A stretch of 64,000 nt of DNA from Roseburia sp934320555 (lineage in GTDB: Bacteria > Bacillota > Clostridia > Lachnospirales > Lachnospiraceae). Made by a program: the position numbers and the translations under genes. Shown here one piece after another: positions 17,871 to 26,971 of the stretch (position 1 is its first letter; the number at the start of each line of letters is the position of its first letter). The notes under the pieces were generated by a model that made no database searches, was not told the DNA's origin, and worked only from the letters and a program-made list of their open reading frames with translations. Where the stretch lies: positions 80,695 to 144,694 of the forward strand of contig CAKRFH010000001.1 of assembly GCA_934320555.1 (NCBI GenBank), in the 5' to 3' direction.

Positions 17871-17921
17871 AGCTATTTATAAAAAACAATGTGACACACG
17901 CCACAGGAATGGAGTAAACAG

Positions 17922-19592
17922 ATGAAAAGTGATATTCAGATTGCACAGGAAGCACAGATGCTGCATATCCGGGAAGTAGCAGCACAGTTAGGCATCGAAG
18001 AGGATGACCTCGAATTATATGGCAAATACAAAGCAAAGTTATCCGACGAGTTGATCGACCGTGTAAAAGATAACCCGGACGGAAAGCTCATCCTTGTCAC
18101 TGCGATCAATCCGACTCCGGCAGGAGAGGGAAAGACGACCATCAGCGTAGGTCTCGGTGAGGCCTTCGGCAAACTCGGAAAGAAGGCTGTGATCGCCTTG
18201 CGTGAGCCATCCCTCGGACCTTGCTTCGGTATCAAGGGCGGTGCTGCAGGCGGCGGATATGCACAGGTAGTCCCGATGGAAGATTTAAACCTTCATTTTA
18301 CCGGGGATTTCCACGCGATCACTTCTGCGAACAACCTGTTAGCAGCGCTGCTTGACAACCATATCCAGCAGGGCAATGAGCTTGGTATTGATACCAGACA
18401 GGTTGTATGGAAACGCTGTCTGGATATGAATGACCGCGTCCTCCGCAATACCGTTGTAGGTCTTGGAAGCAAGATGGACGGTGTTGTCAGGGAAGATCAC
18501 TTTGTCATCACTGTTGCCTCCGAGATCATGGCGATTCTCTGTCTTGCAACCGATATGCATGACTTAAAGAGACGATTGGGACGCATTATCGTTGCCTACA
18601 ACTATGAGGGAAAACCGGTCACCGCAGATGACCTCCAGGCAACCGGTGCTATGGCAGCCCTGTTAAAGGATGCTTTAAAACCGAACTTAATTCAGACCTT
18701 AGAGCATACACCTGCCATCGTTCACGGCGGTCCGTTCGCTAATATTGCACATGGCTGTAACAGTGTCCGTGCCACAAAGACAGCCTTAAAGCTGGCTGAT
18801 TATGTCATCACAGAAGCAGGATTTGGTGCAGATTTAGGCGCTGAGAAGTTCTTCGATATCAAGTGCCGCAAGGCAGGGCTGACACCGGATGCCGTAGTCC
18901 TTGTTGCAACGGTACGTGCCTTAAAATACAATGGCGGCGTTTCAAAGGCAGACCTCGGCACCGAAAACTTAGACGCATTGAAAAAGGGTATCGTGAATCT
19001 TGAAAAGCATATCGAGAACCTTCAGAAATACGGAGTTCCTGTCGTTGTAACCTTAAATTCCTTTGTCACAGACACAAAGGCTGAGACCGATTATATCGAA
19101 CAGTTCTGTAAGGAGCGTGGCTGCGAATTCGCTCTGACCGAAGTCTGGGAGAAAGGCGGCGAAGGCGGTGTTCCGCTTGCAGAGAAAGTACTTGCCACAT
19201 TAGAACAGAAGGAGAGCCATTTTAAAGTGCTCTACGAGAATGATCTTTCCCTTGAGGAAAAGATTGAGACTGTTGCAAAAGAAATTTACGGAGCAGACGG
19301 TGTGACCTATGCCCCTGCTGCAAAAAAAGAATTAAAGCGCATCGCAGAGATGGGATTCTCGCAGTTCCCTGTCTGTATGGCAAAAACACAGTATTCTCTG
19401 TCCGATGACCAGACAAAGCTCGGACGCCCGGAGCATTTCTCCATCAATGTGAGAGAGGTATATGTCTCTGCAGGTGCAGGCTTTATTGTCGTAGTGACAG
19501 GTGCGATCATGACCATGCCAGGCCTTCCGAAGAAGCCTGCTGCTTATGGCATTGATGTGGATGATAATGGTGTTATCACAGGATTATTTTAG
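17922..19592 (+). CDS. fhs: Formate-tetrahydrofolate ligase
   Basis: This 556-residue enzyme makes 10-formyl-THF from formate, ATP and THF, feeding purine synthesis and, in acetogens, the methyl branch of the Wood-Ljungdahl pathway. The P-loop TPAGEGKTT is near residue 65. REPSLGPCFGIKGGAAGGGYAQV and EAGFGADLGAEKF are family signatures. The length is standard. folD follows after 25 nt, giving a two-step module to methylene-THF. Use for acetogenesis cannot be judged from this window. Confidence 0.97.
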   Translation: MKSDIQIAQEAQMLHIREVAAQLGIEEDDLELYGKYKAKLSDELIDRVKDNPDGKLILVTAINPTPAGEGKTTISVGLGEAFGKLGKKAVIALREPSLGPCFGIKGGAAGGGYAQVVPMEDLNLHFTGDFHAITSANNLLAALLDNHIQQGNELGIDTRQVVWKRCLDMNDRVLRNTVVGLGSKMDGVVREDHFVITVASEIMAILCLATDMHDLKRRLGRIIVAYNYEGKPVTADDLQATGAMAALLKDALKPNLIQTLEHTPAIVHGGPFANIAHGCNSVRATKTALKLADYVITEAGFGADLGAEKFFDIKCRKAGLTPDAVVLVATVRALKYNGGVSKADLGTENLDALKKGIVNLEKHIENLQKYGVPVVVTLNSFVTDTKAETDYIEQFCKERGCEFALTEVWEKGGEGGVPLAEKVLATLEQKESHFKVLYENDLSLEEKIETVAKEIYGADGVTYAPAAKKELKRIAEMGFSQFPVCMAKTQYSLSDDQTKLGRPEHFSINVREVYVSAGAGFIVVVTGAIMTMPGLPKKPAAYGIDVDDNGVITGLF

Positions 19593-19617
19593 AAAAGATT
19601 GACAGGTAAGAGGGATT

Positions 19618-20469
19618 ATGGCACAGATTATTGACGGAAAAAGAATTTCACAGGAAATCAAAGACGAACTGAAAGAAGAAGTAGCAGCATTAAAAGCACA
19701 GGGAATCGAAGGATCCCTGGCGGTGGTACAGGTAGGGGAGGATCCTGCATCCTCCGTCTATGTGAGGAATAAGAAGAAAGCATGCGAATATATTGGCATA
19801 CACTCTTTATCCTATGAGCTTCCGGAGGAGACAACGGAGGAGGAGCTTTTGGATCTGATCGCATCTTTAAATGAAAACGATGCAGTAAACGGGATCCTTG
19901 TGCAGCTTCCGGTACCGAAGCATATCGATGCGGATAAGATCATCCGGGCAATCTCACCGGAAAAGGATGTGGACGGATTCCATCCGATGAACGTTGGTAA
20001 ATTGGTGATTGGGGAGAAGGGGTTTGTTTCCTGTACTCCTGCCGGTATTGTTCAGCTGTTGAAGCGTTCCGGGATTGAGATTGCCGGAAAGAACTGTGTC
20101 ATCATCGGAAGAAGCAATATTGTTGGAAAACCAATGGCACTTCTGATGCTTCAGGAGAACGCAACCGTCACAGTCGCACATTCTAAAACAACCGATTTAA
20201 AAGCAGTCTGCAAAACCGCCGATATTTTAATCGTTGCCATCGGCAAAAAGCAGTTTATCACTGCAGATTATATAAAAGAGGGAGCTGTCGTGATCGATGT
20301 CGGTATCCACAGAGGAGAGGACAAGAAGCTCTTCGGCGATGTCTGCTATGAGGAAGTGGAACCAGTCGCTTCCGCCATCACCCCTGTACCGGGTGGTGTA
20401 GGTCCTATGACGATTGCCATGCTTATGAGCAATTGCGTGGAGAGCATCCACAATAAAATGGGAAAATAG
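19618..20469 (+). CDS. folD: Methylene-THF dehydrogenase/cyclohydrolase
   Basis: This 283-residue bifunctional enzyme interconverts 10-formyl-, methenyl- and methylene-THF. The catalytic lysine region is YVRNKKKACE. The substrate motif is VQLPVPKHID, the NADP loop is GRSNIVGKPMA, and the C-terminal signature is TPVPGGVGPMTIAMLM. It is co-transcribed with fhs; the next gene starts 12 nt downstream. Confidence 0.97.
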   Translation: MAQIIDGKRISQEIKDELKEEVAALKAQGIEGSLAVVQVGEDPASSVYVRNKKKACEYIGIHSLSYELPEETTEEELLDLIASLNENDAVNGILVQLPVPKHIDADKIIRAISPEKDVDGFHPMNVGKLVIGEKGFVSCTPAGIVQLLKRSGIEIAGKNCVIIGRSNIVGKPMALLMLQENATVTVAHSKTTDLKAVCKTADILIVAIGKKQFITADYIKEGAVVIDVGIHRGEDKKLFGDVCYEEVEPVASAITPVPGGVGPMTIAMLMSNCVESIHNKMGK

Positions 20470-20481
20470 AAAGGGTTTCAT

Positions 20482-21648
20482 ATGAAGTGTGCAAAATGTG
20501 GAGCAGAGTTGAAAAAAGGCTGTCTATATTGTTCTGTATGCGGTCATGAAGCACAAATGGTAAATGAATTTTCGGTGATTGAGGAGGACTATTTGAAGTC
20601 TATCTTAGCGGAGGGACCAAAGGAAAAAGATACTGCCGCCGGACAGACAGGGGCTTCCTCTCATCCGAAGAAACATCCTCCGAAAAAAGAAAAAAAGAAG
20701 AAGATCTGGATCCCACTTTTTATTGCAGCACTTGTCCTTATCGTGGGATGCATCTCCATCCTGTTGTATATCAAGTACAAAAATGACAACTCCTATGACC
20801 ACCAGATGGAGGTGGCGCAGAAGGCTGTCACTGCCGGGGAATATGACAGTGCTGTGTCCTGTTATCAGAATGCCATGGCACTTGCCCCGACTGACATTGC
20901 CGCCCGTATGCAGTTGGCAGAACTTTACCAGAAGATGCAGGATGACGACGCGGCATTAGTCCTTTATATGGAAGTTCTCACTTTAGACGATTCCTATAAA
21001 GCAGCCTATCAGGGAATTATTTCAATCTATGTCAAAGAGCAGGACTATGAAAAGATCAAAGACCTCGCATCCGGTGTGAAGGACGCGTCTGTATTAAAAC
21101 TTTTTGATGATTATCTGACCGATCCGCCGGTCATCTATCCGGATGACGGCACCTATGATATTTATACCATGGTTACCCTCTTATCCTTAGAGGATGCCAG
21201 GATTTATTATACAACAGATGGTTCTGACCCGGAAACCAACGGAGAACCATATCCGAATGGCGGATTTGAGCTTGACGAAACGGGAACTGTCACGGTGAAG
21301 GCAGTCTGTAAGAATGCTTATGGTGTTTACAGTGATGTAGCAACCAGAACGTACCGCATAGTATCCAGACCGCCAGCATATCCAACTGTCACGCCGAACG
21401 GTGGAACTGTCACGGCGATGACTTATGTCATCATGAGTGCGGAAGAAGACTGCAATATTTACTACACCTGGGATGGAACTGACCCGACTGCTGCATCTGA
21501 CCGTTATGTACAGCCAATTGAGGTGCCGGAGGGAAATAATATTCTGTCTGTCCTTGTCGTCAACAGACGTACCGGACTTTCCAGTCAGATTTACCGGACA
21601 AATTTTATTTATTCGCCGGAAGCATCTGTCATTGAGGATGCCGAGTAA
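20482..21648 (+). CDS. Zinc-ribbon, membrane-anchored TPR protein with chitobiase-like domains
   Basis: This 388-residue protein has a mosaic architecture. It starts with a CxxC...CxxC zinc ribbon (CAKCGAELKKGCLYCSVCG, residues 3-21) and a Lys-rich stretch. One membrane span follows (about 74-97, IPLFIAALVLIVGCISILLY), then tetratricopeptide-like helices (about 105-210). Two Ig-like repeats at the C-terminus carry IYYTTDGSDP and IYYTWDGTDP, matching the C-terminal chitobiase/beta-hexosaminidase domain. No catalytic domain is present, so a scaffold or surface-sensing role is more likely than chitin cleavage. The zinc ribbon would be cytoplasmic and the repeats outside. Co-transcription with fhs-folD seems incidental. 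It ends before a bidirectional terminator. Confidence 0.8.
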   Translation: MKCAKCGAELKKGCLYCSVCGHEAQMVNEFSVIEEDYLKSILAEGPKEKDTAAGQTGASSHPKKHPPKKEKKKKIWIPLFIAALVLIVGCISILLYIKYKNDNSYDHQMEVAQKAVTAGEYDSAVSCYQNAMALAPTDIAARMQLAELYQKMQDDDAALVLYMEVLTLDDSYKAAYQGIISIYVKEQDYEKIKDLASGVKDASVLKLFDDYLTDPPVIYPDDGTYDIYTMVTLLSLEDARIYYTTDGSDPETNGEPYPNGGFELDETGTVTVKAVCKNAYGVYSDVATRTYRIVSRPPAYPTVTPNGGTVTAMTYVIMSAEEDCNIYYTWDGTDPTAASDRYVQPIEVPEGNNILSVLVVNRRTGLSSQIYRTNFIYSPEASVIEDAE

Positions 21649-21706
21649 AGATTTCCAGGCAATAGAATACACACTTTGTGAACATTCTATTGTCATGAAT
21701 ACAAAA

Positions 21707-21749
21707 AAAGAGCTGCAACAGAGTTTTTCAAACCCTATTGCAGCTCTTT
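21707..21749. terminator. Bidirectional terminator between convergent genes
   Basis: Perfect 12-bp arms AAAGAGCTGCAA (21707-21718) and TTGCAGCTCTTT (21738-21749) are flanked by A-run and T-rich sequence. They serve the plus-strand TPR gene and the minus-strand xpt gene. Confidence 0.85.
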
Positions 21750-21751
21750 CT

Positions 21752-22336
21752 TTATTCACCGTCTTCCGGGATAAATTCAATCAGATCCTTGCCAAGCTTT
21801 GCCACACGTGCGAGGGAGTACACATCCACCCCCTGTTCGATCAGTTTGTCGCGACCCGGCTGAAAAGATTTCTCAATCAGGATACCAACACCGGCAACGG
21901 ATGCACCGGCTTCCTCTAACAGACGGATTGCACCGCTTGCTGCCTCTCCGTTTGCAAGGAAATCATCAATAATTAACACATTGTCTGTCTCGTCAATAAA
22001 CTGATGGGATAAGGTAAGCTCATAGCTTGTTCCCTTCGTAAAAGAAGTTACGACTGTCTGGAGCAGATTGTCATTCAGTATTTTCGAAGGCTGCTTCTTC
22101 ATAATGATCATTGGAACATCCAGTGCGATCGCTGTCATTAAAGCAGGAGCGATACCGGAGCTCTCGATCGTTGCTACCTTTGTAATGCCTCTTTCCCCGA
22201 AACGCTTTGCAAATGCTTCTCCGATCTGCGTCATCAGTACCGGGTCAACCTGATGGTTGATGAAGCTGTCCACTTTCAAAATATTTTCTGACAGCGCGTG
22301 TCCTTCTTTTAATATCTTTTCTTCAAGTTCTTTCAC
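21752..22336 (-). CDS. xpt: Xanthine phosphoribosyltransferase
   Basis: This 194-residue type I PRTase converts xanthine and PRPP to XMP for purine salvage. The PRPP loop is VLIIDDFLANGEAA (near 125). The N-terminal ILKVDSFINHQVDP segment is the Xpt family signature. The start is GTG at 22336 with GAGGTGG upstream. No purine riboswitch is visible in the 64-nt leader; a small inverted repeat lies at 22361-22383. The gene follows the membrane protein gene at 22401-22868 on the same strand. Confidence 0.94.
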   Translation of the reverse strand: MKELEEKILKEGHALSENILKVDSFINHQVDPVLMTQIGEAFAKRFGERGITKVATIESSGIAPALMTAIALDVPMIIMKKQPSKILNDNLLQTVVTSFTKGTSYELTLSHQFIDETDNVLIIDDFLANGEAASGAIRLLEEAGASVAGVGILIEKSFQPGRDKLIEQGVDVYSLARVAKLGKDLIEFIPEDGE

Positions 22337-22360
22337 AATGCCACCTCGTATATTTTTGCT

Positions 22361-22383
22361 ATTTGTGTCATTTTAACACAAAT
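22361..22383 (-). promoter_or_regulatory. Small inverted repeat upstream of xpt
   Basis: Perfect 8-bp arms ATTTGTGT and ACACAAAT flank a 7-nt centre in the gap before xpt. It could be an operator or a weak hairpin. No T-run follows on the minus strand, so it is not a clear terminator. Confidence 0.35.
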
Positions 22384-22400
22384 ACGGGAGAGAAAAAAGA

Positions 22401-22868
22401 CTAATTCAGATTTTCTTCAAAAAAATCAGCATATAATTCTTCAATCAGATGGTCTAAAAAAGTTTCTTCCAGATTCGGATACGCACTGCGGATCATGGAC
22501 TCCATTTTTTCATAACGTTCATAGTACAGATTTGCCCCATCGGAAGCGAAATTGTCCCATTCACCGGCGTCATAATGATCGCTGAACCACTTCTTTATCT
22601 CGTTTTCCAGATCCTGTTCCTTCTCGGACTGGGTTTTTAATGACTGATACTGTCTGAGTGACTGTATGCCGACAACCAGAAAGACAAGGAACATAGCACC
22701 CATCACAACCGTCAACATCACCTTCATATAATCAGCAAGCTGTACGGTAAGAATCCCTGCCCAGAGCAGTACCAGGAGGAGCAGTCCAAGTATCCCGACT
22801 GACAGGAAGGCATATGCGGTGGATCTCATGTCCTCTTTTTTTGTTTCTTTTGATACATATACTTTCAT
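22401..22868 (-). CDS. Two-span membrane protein, function unknown
   Basis: This 155-residue protein has two predicted membrane helices (residues about 17-42 and 48-68). A charged cytoplasmic C-terminal half (Glu/Lys-rich, WFSDHYDAGEWDNFASDG) follows. The N-terminus MKVYVSKETKKEDMRSTAYA is polar. I do not recognise a named family. The arrangement, a short hairpin of two helices plus a soluble tail, is common among uncharacterised Firmicute proteins. It is divergent from rlmH and upstream of xpt. Confidence 0.7.
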   Translation of the reverse strand: MKVYVSKETKKEDMRSTAYAFLSVGILGLLLLVLLWAGILTVQLADYMKVMLTVVMGAMFLVFLVVGIQSLRQYQSLKTQSEKEQDLENEIKKWFSDHYDAGEWDNFASDGANLYYERYEKMESMIRSAYPNLEETFLDHLIEELYADFFEENLN

Positions 22869-22954
22869 AAGAGTAATCCTTTCTGTTGATTTCTTCTTCC
22901 ATTATATGAGATTTACTAGACCGAAGCAATCATTATGTGATATAATTCATCCAT

Positions 22955-23434
22955 ATGAAGATTACGATACTATGCGTAGGAAAAATAAAAGAAAAATTTT
23001 ACCGAGATGCGATTACCGAATACGGCAAACGTCTGAGCCGCTACTGCAAATTAGAGATTGCAGAGGTGGCAGATGAAAAGACACCTGACCACGCCAGCGA
23101 ACATGAGGAGCTTCTGATTAAGGAGAAAGAAGCAGAACGGATGGAAAAGTATCTGAAAGACGGTGCGTATGTGATCGCGCTTGCAATTGACGGGAGGCAG
23201 CTTGACTCCGTAGAACTGTCGGAAAAACTAGCGCAGCTCGGCACTGCAGGTACAAGCCATATTATCTTTGTGATCGGCGGGTCCTTAGGGCTTTCTGACC
23301 GGATCTTAAAGAGAGCAGACTACCGGCTCAGTTTTTCAAAGATGACCTTTCCACATCAGTTGATGAGGGTAATTTTATTAGAGCAGATATACCGTGGATA
23401 CCGCATCATGAACCATGAGCCTTACCACAAATAA
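22955..23434 (+). CDS. rlmH: 23S rRNA pseudouridine-1915 N3-methyltransferase
   Basis: This 159-residue SPOUT methyltransferase (YbeA/RlmH) methylates pseudouridine 1915 in helix 69 of 23S rRNA. The SAM-binding knot shows as IIFVIGGSLGLSD and the C-terminus MTFPHQLMRVILLEQIYRGYRI ends in NHEPYHK, the family signature. The length is exactly typical. A TATAAT at 22941-22946 sits just before the gene with only a poor -35, so promoter and leader would be very short. The xdh operon follows after 23 nt. Confidence 0.97.
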   Translation: MKITILCVGKIKEKFYRDAITEYGKRLSRYCKLEIAEVADEKTPDHASEHEELLIKEKEAERMEKYLKDGAYVIALAIDGRQLDSVELSEKLAQLGTAGTSHIIFVIGGSLGLSDRILKRADYRLSFSKMTFPHQLMRVILLEQIYRGYRIMNHEPYHK

Positions 23435-23457
23435 CAGAATACGAATAAGGAGGAGTT

Positions 23458-24243
23458 ATGTTAAGAATCAGAGAATACCACAGGGCAGAAAGCCTTGAGG
23501 AAGCATATGAGCTGAATCAGAAGAAGACAAACCACATTTTAGCCGGTGGCGTCTGGACAAAGATGGGCGACCGGAACTGGATGTGTGCGATTGACCTGTC
23601 CGGTCTCGGGCTGGATAAGATTGAGGAAACAGACGAGGAATTTATCATTGGATGTATGGTGACTCTCCGTGATTTTGAGACACATCCGGGTTTAAATGCC
23701 TACACAAAGGGTGCCGCAAAGGAGAGTGTCTGTCACATTGTGGGAGTGCAGTTCCGCAACTGTGCCACCATCGGAGGCAGCCTTTTCGGACGCTTCGGCT
23801 TTTCTGATGTCCTGACCCTGTTTCTCGCCTTAGACAGCTATGTGGAGCTGTACAAGGCTGGGATGGTCAGCATGAAGGAGTTTGCAGCGATGCCGTATGA
23901 CAACGACATTCTCGTGTCTGTCCATGTGAAGAAGACGCCGATCGCTGTCACCTGTCTGTCCGTCAGAAACAGTGCAACGGATTTCCCGGTTCTCGCCACA
24001 GCCGTTTCCGAATATGACGGCAGACTTCATATCAGCATCGGGGCGAGACCGGTGAAGGCAGAGGTCTTAGAACTTCCGCTGTCAGAAAAAGCGGATCTGG
24101 TACAGCTTGCAGACAAAGTACAGGCTTCTTTTACGTTTGGGAGCAACCGCCGTGCAGGGGCTGATTACAGACGGCATGTGGCAGGTGTTCTCGTACAGAG
24201 AGCCTGCCAGGCTAACGGAAAGCAGATGGAGGAAACAAAATGA
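23458..24243 (+). CDS. xdhB: Molybdenum hydroxylase FAD-binding subunit
   Basis: This 261-residue subunit carries electrons through FAD in a xanthine dehydrogenase-type complex. The FAD_binding_5 region is residues 1-170 (HILAGGVWTK, then NCATIGGSLFGRFGFSD), followed by the CO dehydrogenase flavoprotein C-terminal domain. The first FAD loop (GGVWTK) and the second (GGSLFGRFGFSD) differ from the usual AGGTDL and GGNIANASPAGD. Cofactor geometry, or use of a partner other than NAD, may therefore differ. It has a strong AAGGAGGAG site and overlaps the next gene by 4 nt. Confidence 0.9.
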   Translation: MLRIREYHRAESLEEAYELNQKKTNHILAGGVWTKMGDRNWMCAIDLSGLGLDKIEETDEEFIIGCMVTLRDFETHPGLNAYTKGAAKESVCHIVGVQFRNCATIGGSLFGRFGFSDVLTLFLALDSYVELYKAGMVSMKEFAAMPYDNDILVSVHVKKTPIAVTCLSVRNSATDFPVLATAVSEYDGRLHISIGARPVKAEVLELPLSEKADLVQLADKVQASFTFGSNRRAGADYRRHVAGVLVQRACQANGKQMEETK

Positions 24244-24701
24244 AATTACATATCTGGTTAAATGAAAAAGAATATTCGGATGAAATCTCACCGGATCTTC
24301 CTTTATTGGAATATGTGCGTTCCAAAGGATGCTATAGCGTGAAGAGAGGATGTGAGACATCCAACTGCGGACTATGTACCGTGTGGATAAACGGAAAGCC
24401 TGTCCTTTCCTGTTCCGTCCTTGCAGCGCGCGCTGACGGGACACATGTGACCACTTTAGAGGGCGTACAGGACCGTGCGAAGGAGTTCGGTACGTATCTT
24501 GCCAACCAGGGTGGCGAACAGTGTGGCTTCTGTAATCCTGGCTTTATTATGAACGTCCTCGCTATGGAGGATGAACTTACAGACCCGACCGAAGCCGAGA
24601 TCAAAGAATATCTCGCCGGCAATCTATGCCGGTGCAGCGGCTATGAGAGCCAGCTGCGCGCGATCAAAGGGTATCTGAACCGGAAGGAGGCAAACGCATG
24701 A
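24240..24701 (+). CDS. xdhC: Molybdenum hydroxylase 2Fe-2S subunit
   Basis: This 153-residue subunit has two [2Fe-2S] clusters. The plant-type ferredoxin N-terminal motif is CETSNCGLCTVWINGKPVLSC, and the helical C-terminal motif is GGEQCGFCNPGF with CRCSGY. It overlaps both neighbours by 4 nt (ATGA), indicating coupled translation of a three-subunit enzyme. Confidence 0.95.
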   Translation: MKLHIWLNEKEYSDEISPDLPLLEYVRSKGCYSVKRGCETSNCGLCTVWINGKPVLSCSVLAARADGTHVTTLEGVQDRAKEFGTYLANQGGEQCGFCNPGFIMNVLAMEDELTDPTEAEIKEYLAGNLCRCSGYESQLRAIKGYLNRKEANA

Positions 24702-26971
24702 AATATGTAAATGCACCCGTTATGAAGAAAGATGCGATGGCATTAGTAACCGGACAGCCGGTCTATATGGATGACCTCGCACCAAAGGACTGCCTGATCG
24801 TCAAAGTACTCCGAAGCCCGCACGCCCATGCACTGATCGAGGAGATTCATACAGAAAATGCTGCCAGACAGAAGGGCATTGCCTGTGTCCTCACTTACCA
24901 GGATGTCCCGAAGCGCAGATTTACAATGGCAGGACAGACTTACCCGGAAGCAAGCCCTTATGACCGTTATATTTTAGACCAGAGAGTCCGGTTCGTCGGG
25001 GATCCGGTTGCCATTGTAGCCGGGGAAGATGAGGCGGCCGTCGACCGTGCCTTGAAGTTAATTAAAGTAAAATATCAGGTATTAGAGCCTGTGTTAGATT
25101 ATCATACTGCGAAGGACAACCCGATTCTCGTGCATCCGGAGGACGACTGGAAGGCCATGTGCCCAGTCGGTGCAGACAATCAGCGGAATCTGTGTGCCAG
25201 TGGCCTGGAAGGGGACGGGGATGTGGATGCCGTACTGTCTGACTGTGACATTGTCATGAAGGATACATTCCATGTGAAAGCAGTCCAACAGACGATGATG
25301 GAGACGTTCCGCACAGCCACCTATCTGGACACTTACGGACGGATCAATGTCTTCTCCTCGACCCAGATTCCGTTCCATGTACGAAGAATCATTGCAAATG
25401 CCTTAGACATTCCAAAATCCAAAGTCCGTGTTATCAAGCCGCGTATCGGTGGCGGTTTCGGTGCCAAACAGACCGTCGTTGCAGAAGTGTATCCAGCGAT
25501 CGTCACAATGAAGACCGGAAGACCGGCGAAGATGATTTTCACAAGAAAAGAGTCCCTGATTGCATCTTCCCCACGTCATGAGATGGAAGTTACCGTGACA
25601 ATCGGAGCAAATAAGGACGGCAATATCCGGGCACTTGATGTATACACGCTCTCCAATACCGGAGCGTTCGGAGAACATGGACCTACAACCGTCGGCTTAA
25701 GCGGACACAAATCGATCCCGATGTACCGGACAGAGGCGTTCCGTTTCCAGTACGACGTTGTGTATACGAACCATATGTCTGCCGGCGCTTACCGCGGATA
25801 TGGTGCAACACAGGGAATCTTTGCGTTAGAATCTATGGTGAACCGTCTTGCGGCTAAGCTTGGCATGGATCCGGTTGCCCTGCGCGAGAAGAATATGATC
25901 CACGAGGGAGACAGGATGCCGGCTTACTACGGCGAGACAGCCAACAGCTGTAAATTAGAGGACTGCTTAAAGAGATCTGCAGAGATGGTCGGTTGGAGTG
26001 ACAAACCACTTCGTACCGTGCTGCCAAACGGAAAAATCCGGGCACTTGGTACTGCAATGGCGATGCAGGGATCTGCTATCTCGAACTGCGACGTTGGTTC
26101 CGTCACGATTAAGCTGAGTGACGAAGGCTTCTATAATGTCATCATCGGATGTACTGATATGGGAACCGGCTGTGACACAATTATCGCCCAGTTCGTTGCA
26201 GATGCATTGGAAACGGATATTGACAATATTGCCGTGTTTGGTGTCGATACCGATACCTCCCCATACGATTCCGGATCTTACGCATCCAGCACGACCTACC
26301 TGACCGGCATGGCTGCGGTCAAAGCTTCTGAACTCATGAAAGAGAAGCTGATAAAGCTCGCAGCAGCAGAGTTAAAAGAGCCGGAGAGTGCGCTGGAATT
26401 CGACGGAAAGAAGGTCTTTTGTGAGGAGAACGGAAAAGAAATCTCCCTGTTTGATCTTGCAACAGCCTCTATGGTCAACAATGAGATCGCTTTAGAGGTG
26501 ACCTACAGCCACAGCTCCCCGGTATCCCCACCACCGTTTATGGCTGCCTGCGCAGAAGTGGAAGTAGACCCGGATACCGGAAGTATAGAGCTTGTTGACT
26601 ATGCCGCCTGCATCGACTGCGGAACTGTTGTCAATACGAACCTTGCACGCGTACAGGCAGAAGGCGGTCTTTTACAGGGAATCGGTATGACGTTGTTCGA
26701 GGATATCTGGTACAACGAAAAAGGTGTTAATTTATCGAATTCCCTGATGCAGTATAAGATTCCGACCAGACAGGATTTTAAGCAGATCCGCGTGGATTTT
26801 GACAGCAGTTACGAGCCAACCGGTCCTTACGGTGCGAAATCCATCGGTGAGATCGTCATCAACACACCGGCACCGGCGATCGCACATGCTGTCTACAATG
26901 CTACCGGTGTCTGGGTGAATGAGCTCCCGATCACACCGGAAAAAATCTTAAAAGGAATGCATGTAATTTGA
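24698..26971 (+). CDS. xdhA: Molybdenum hydroxylase catalytic (Mo-pterin) subunit
   Basis: This 757-residue large subunit binds the molybdenum cofactor and hydroxylates an N-heterocycle or aldehyde. Cofactor motifs include GGGFGAKQT (near 247) and GAYRGYGATQG (near 365). The C-terminal GPYGAKSIGEIVINTP holds the expected catalytic glutamate. Whether the substrate is xanthine, another purine, nicotinate or an aldehyde cannot be read from the sequence. Proximity to xpt hints at purines but the genes are on opposite strands. mocA follows with a 4-nt overlap. Confidence 0.93.
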   Translation: MKYVNAPVMKKDAMALVTGQPVYMDDLAPKDCLIVKVLRSPHAHALIEEIHTENAARQKGIACVLTYQDVPKRRFTMAGQTYPEASPYDRYILDQRVRFVGDPVAIVAGEDEAAVDRALKLIKVKYQVLEPVLDYHTAKDNPILVHPEDDWKAMCPVGADNQRNLCASGLEGDGDVDAVLSDCDIVMKDTFHVKAVQQTMMETFRTATYLDTYGRINVFSSTQIPFHVRRIIANALDIPKSKVRVIKPRIGGGFGAKQTVVAEVYPAIVTMKTGRPAKMIFTRKESLIASSPRHEMEVTVTIGANKDGNIRALDVYTLSNTGAFGEHGPTTVGLSGHKSIPMYRTEAFRFQYDVVYTNHMSAGAYRGYGATQGIFALESMVNRLAAKLGMDPVALREKNMIHEGDRMPAYYGETANSCKLEDCLKRSAEMVGWSDKPLRTVLPNGKIRALGTAMAMQGSAISNCDVGSVTIKLSDEGFYNVIIGCTDMGTGCDTIIAQFVADALETDIDNIAVFGVDTDTSPYDSGSYASSTTYLTGMAAVKASELMKEKLIKLAAAELKEPESALEFDGKKVFCEENGKEISLFDLATASMVNNEIALEVTYSHSSPVSPPPFMAACAEVEVDPDTGSIELVDYAACIDCGTVVNTNLARVQAEGGLLQGIGMTLFEDIWYNEKGVNLSNSLMQYKIPTRQDFKQIRVDFDSSYEPTGPYGAKSIGEIVINTPAPAIAHAVYNATGVWVNELPITPEKILKGMHVI

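Noticed and set aside
17817..17921. Tetrahydrofolate riboswitch before fhs
   Set aside because: The promoter lies only about 50 nt from the start codon, too short for the riboswitch, and no matching stems are visible.
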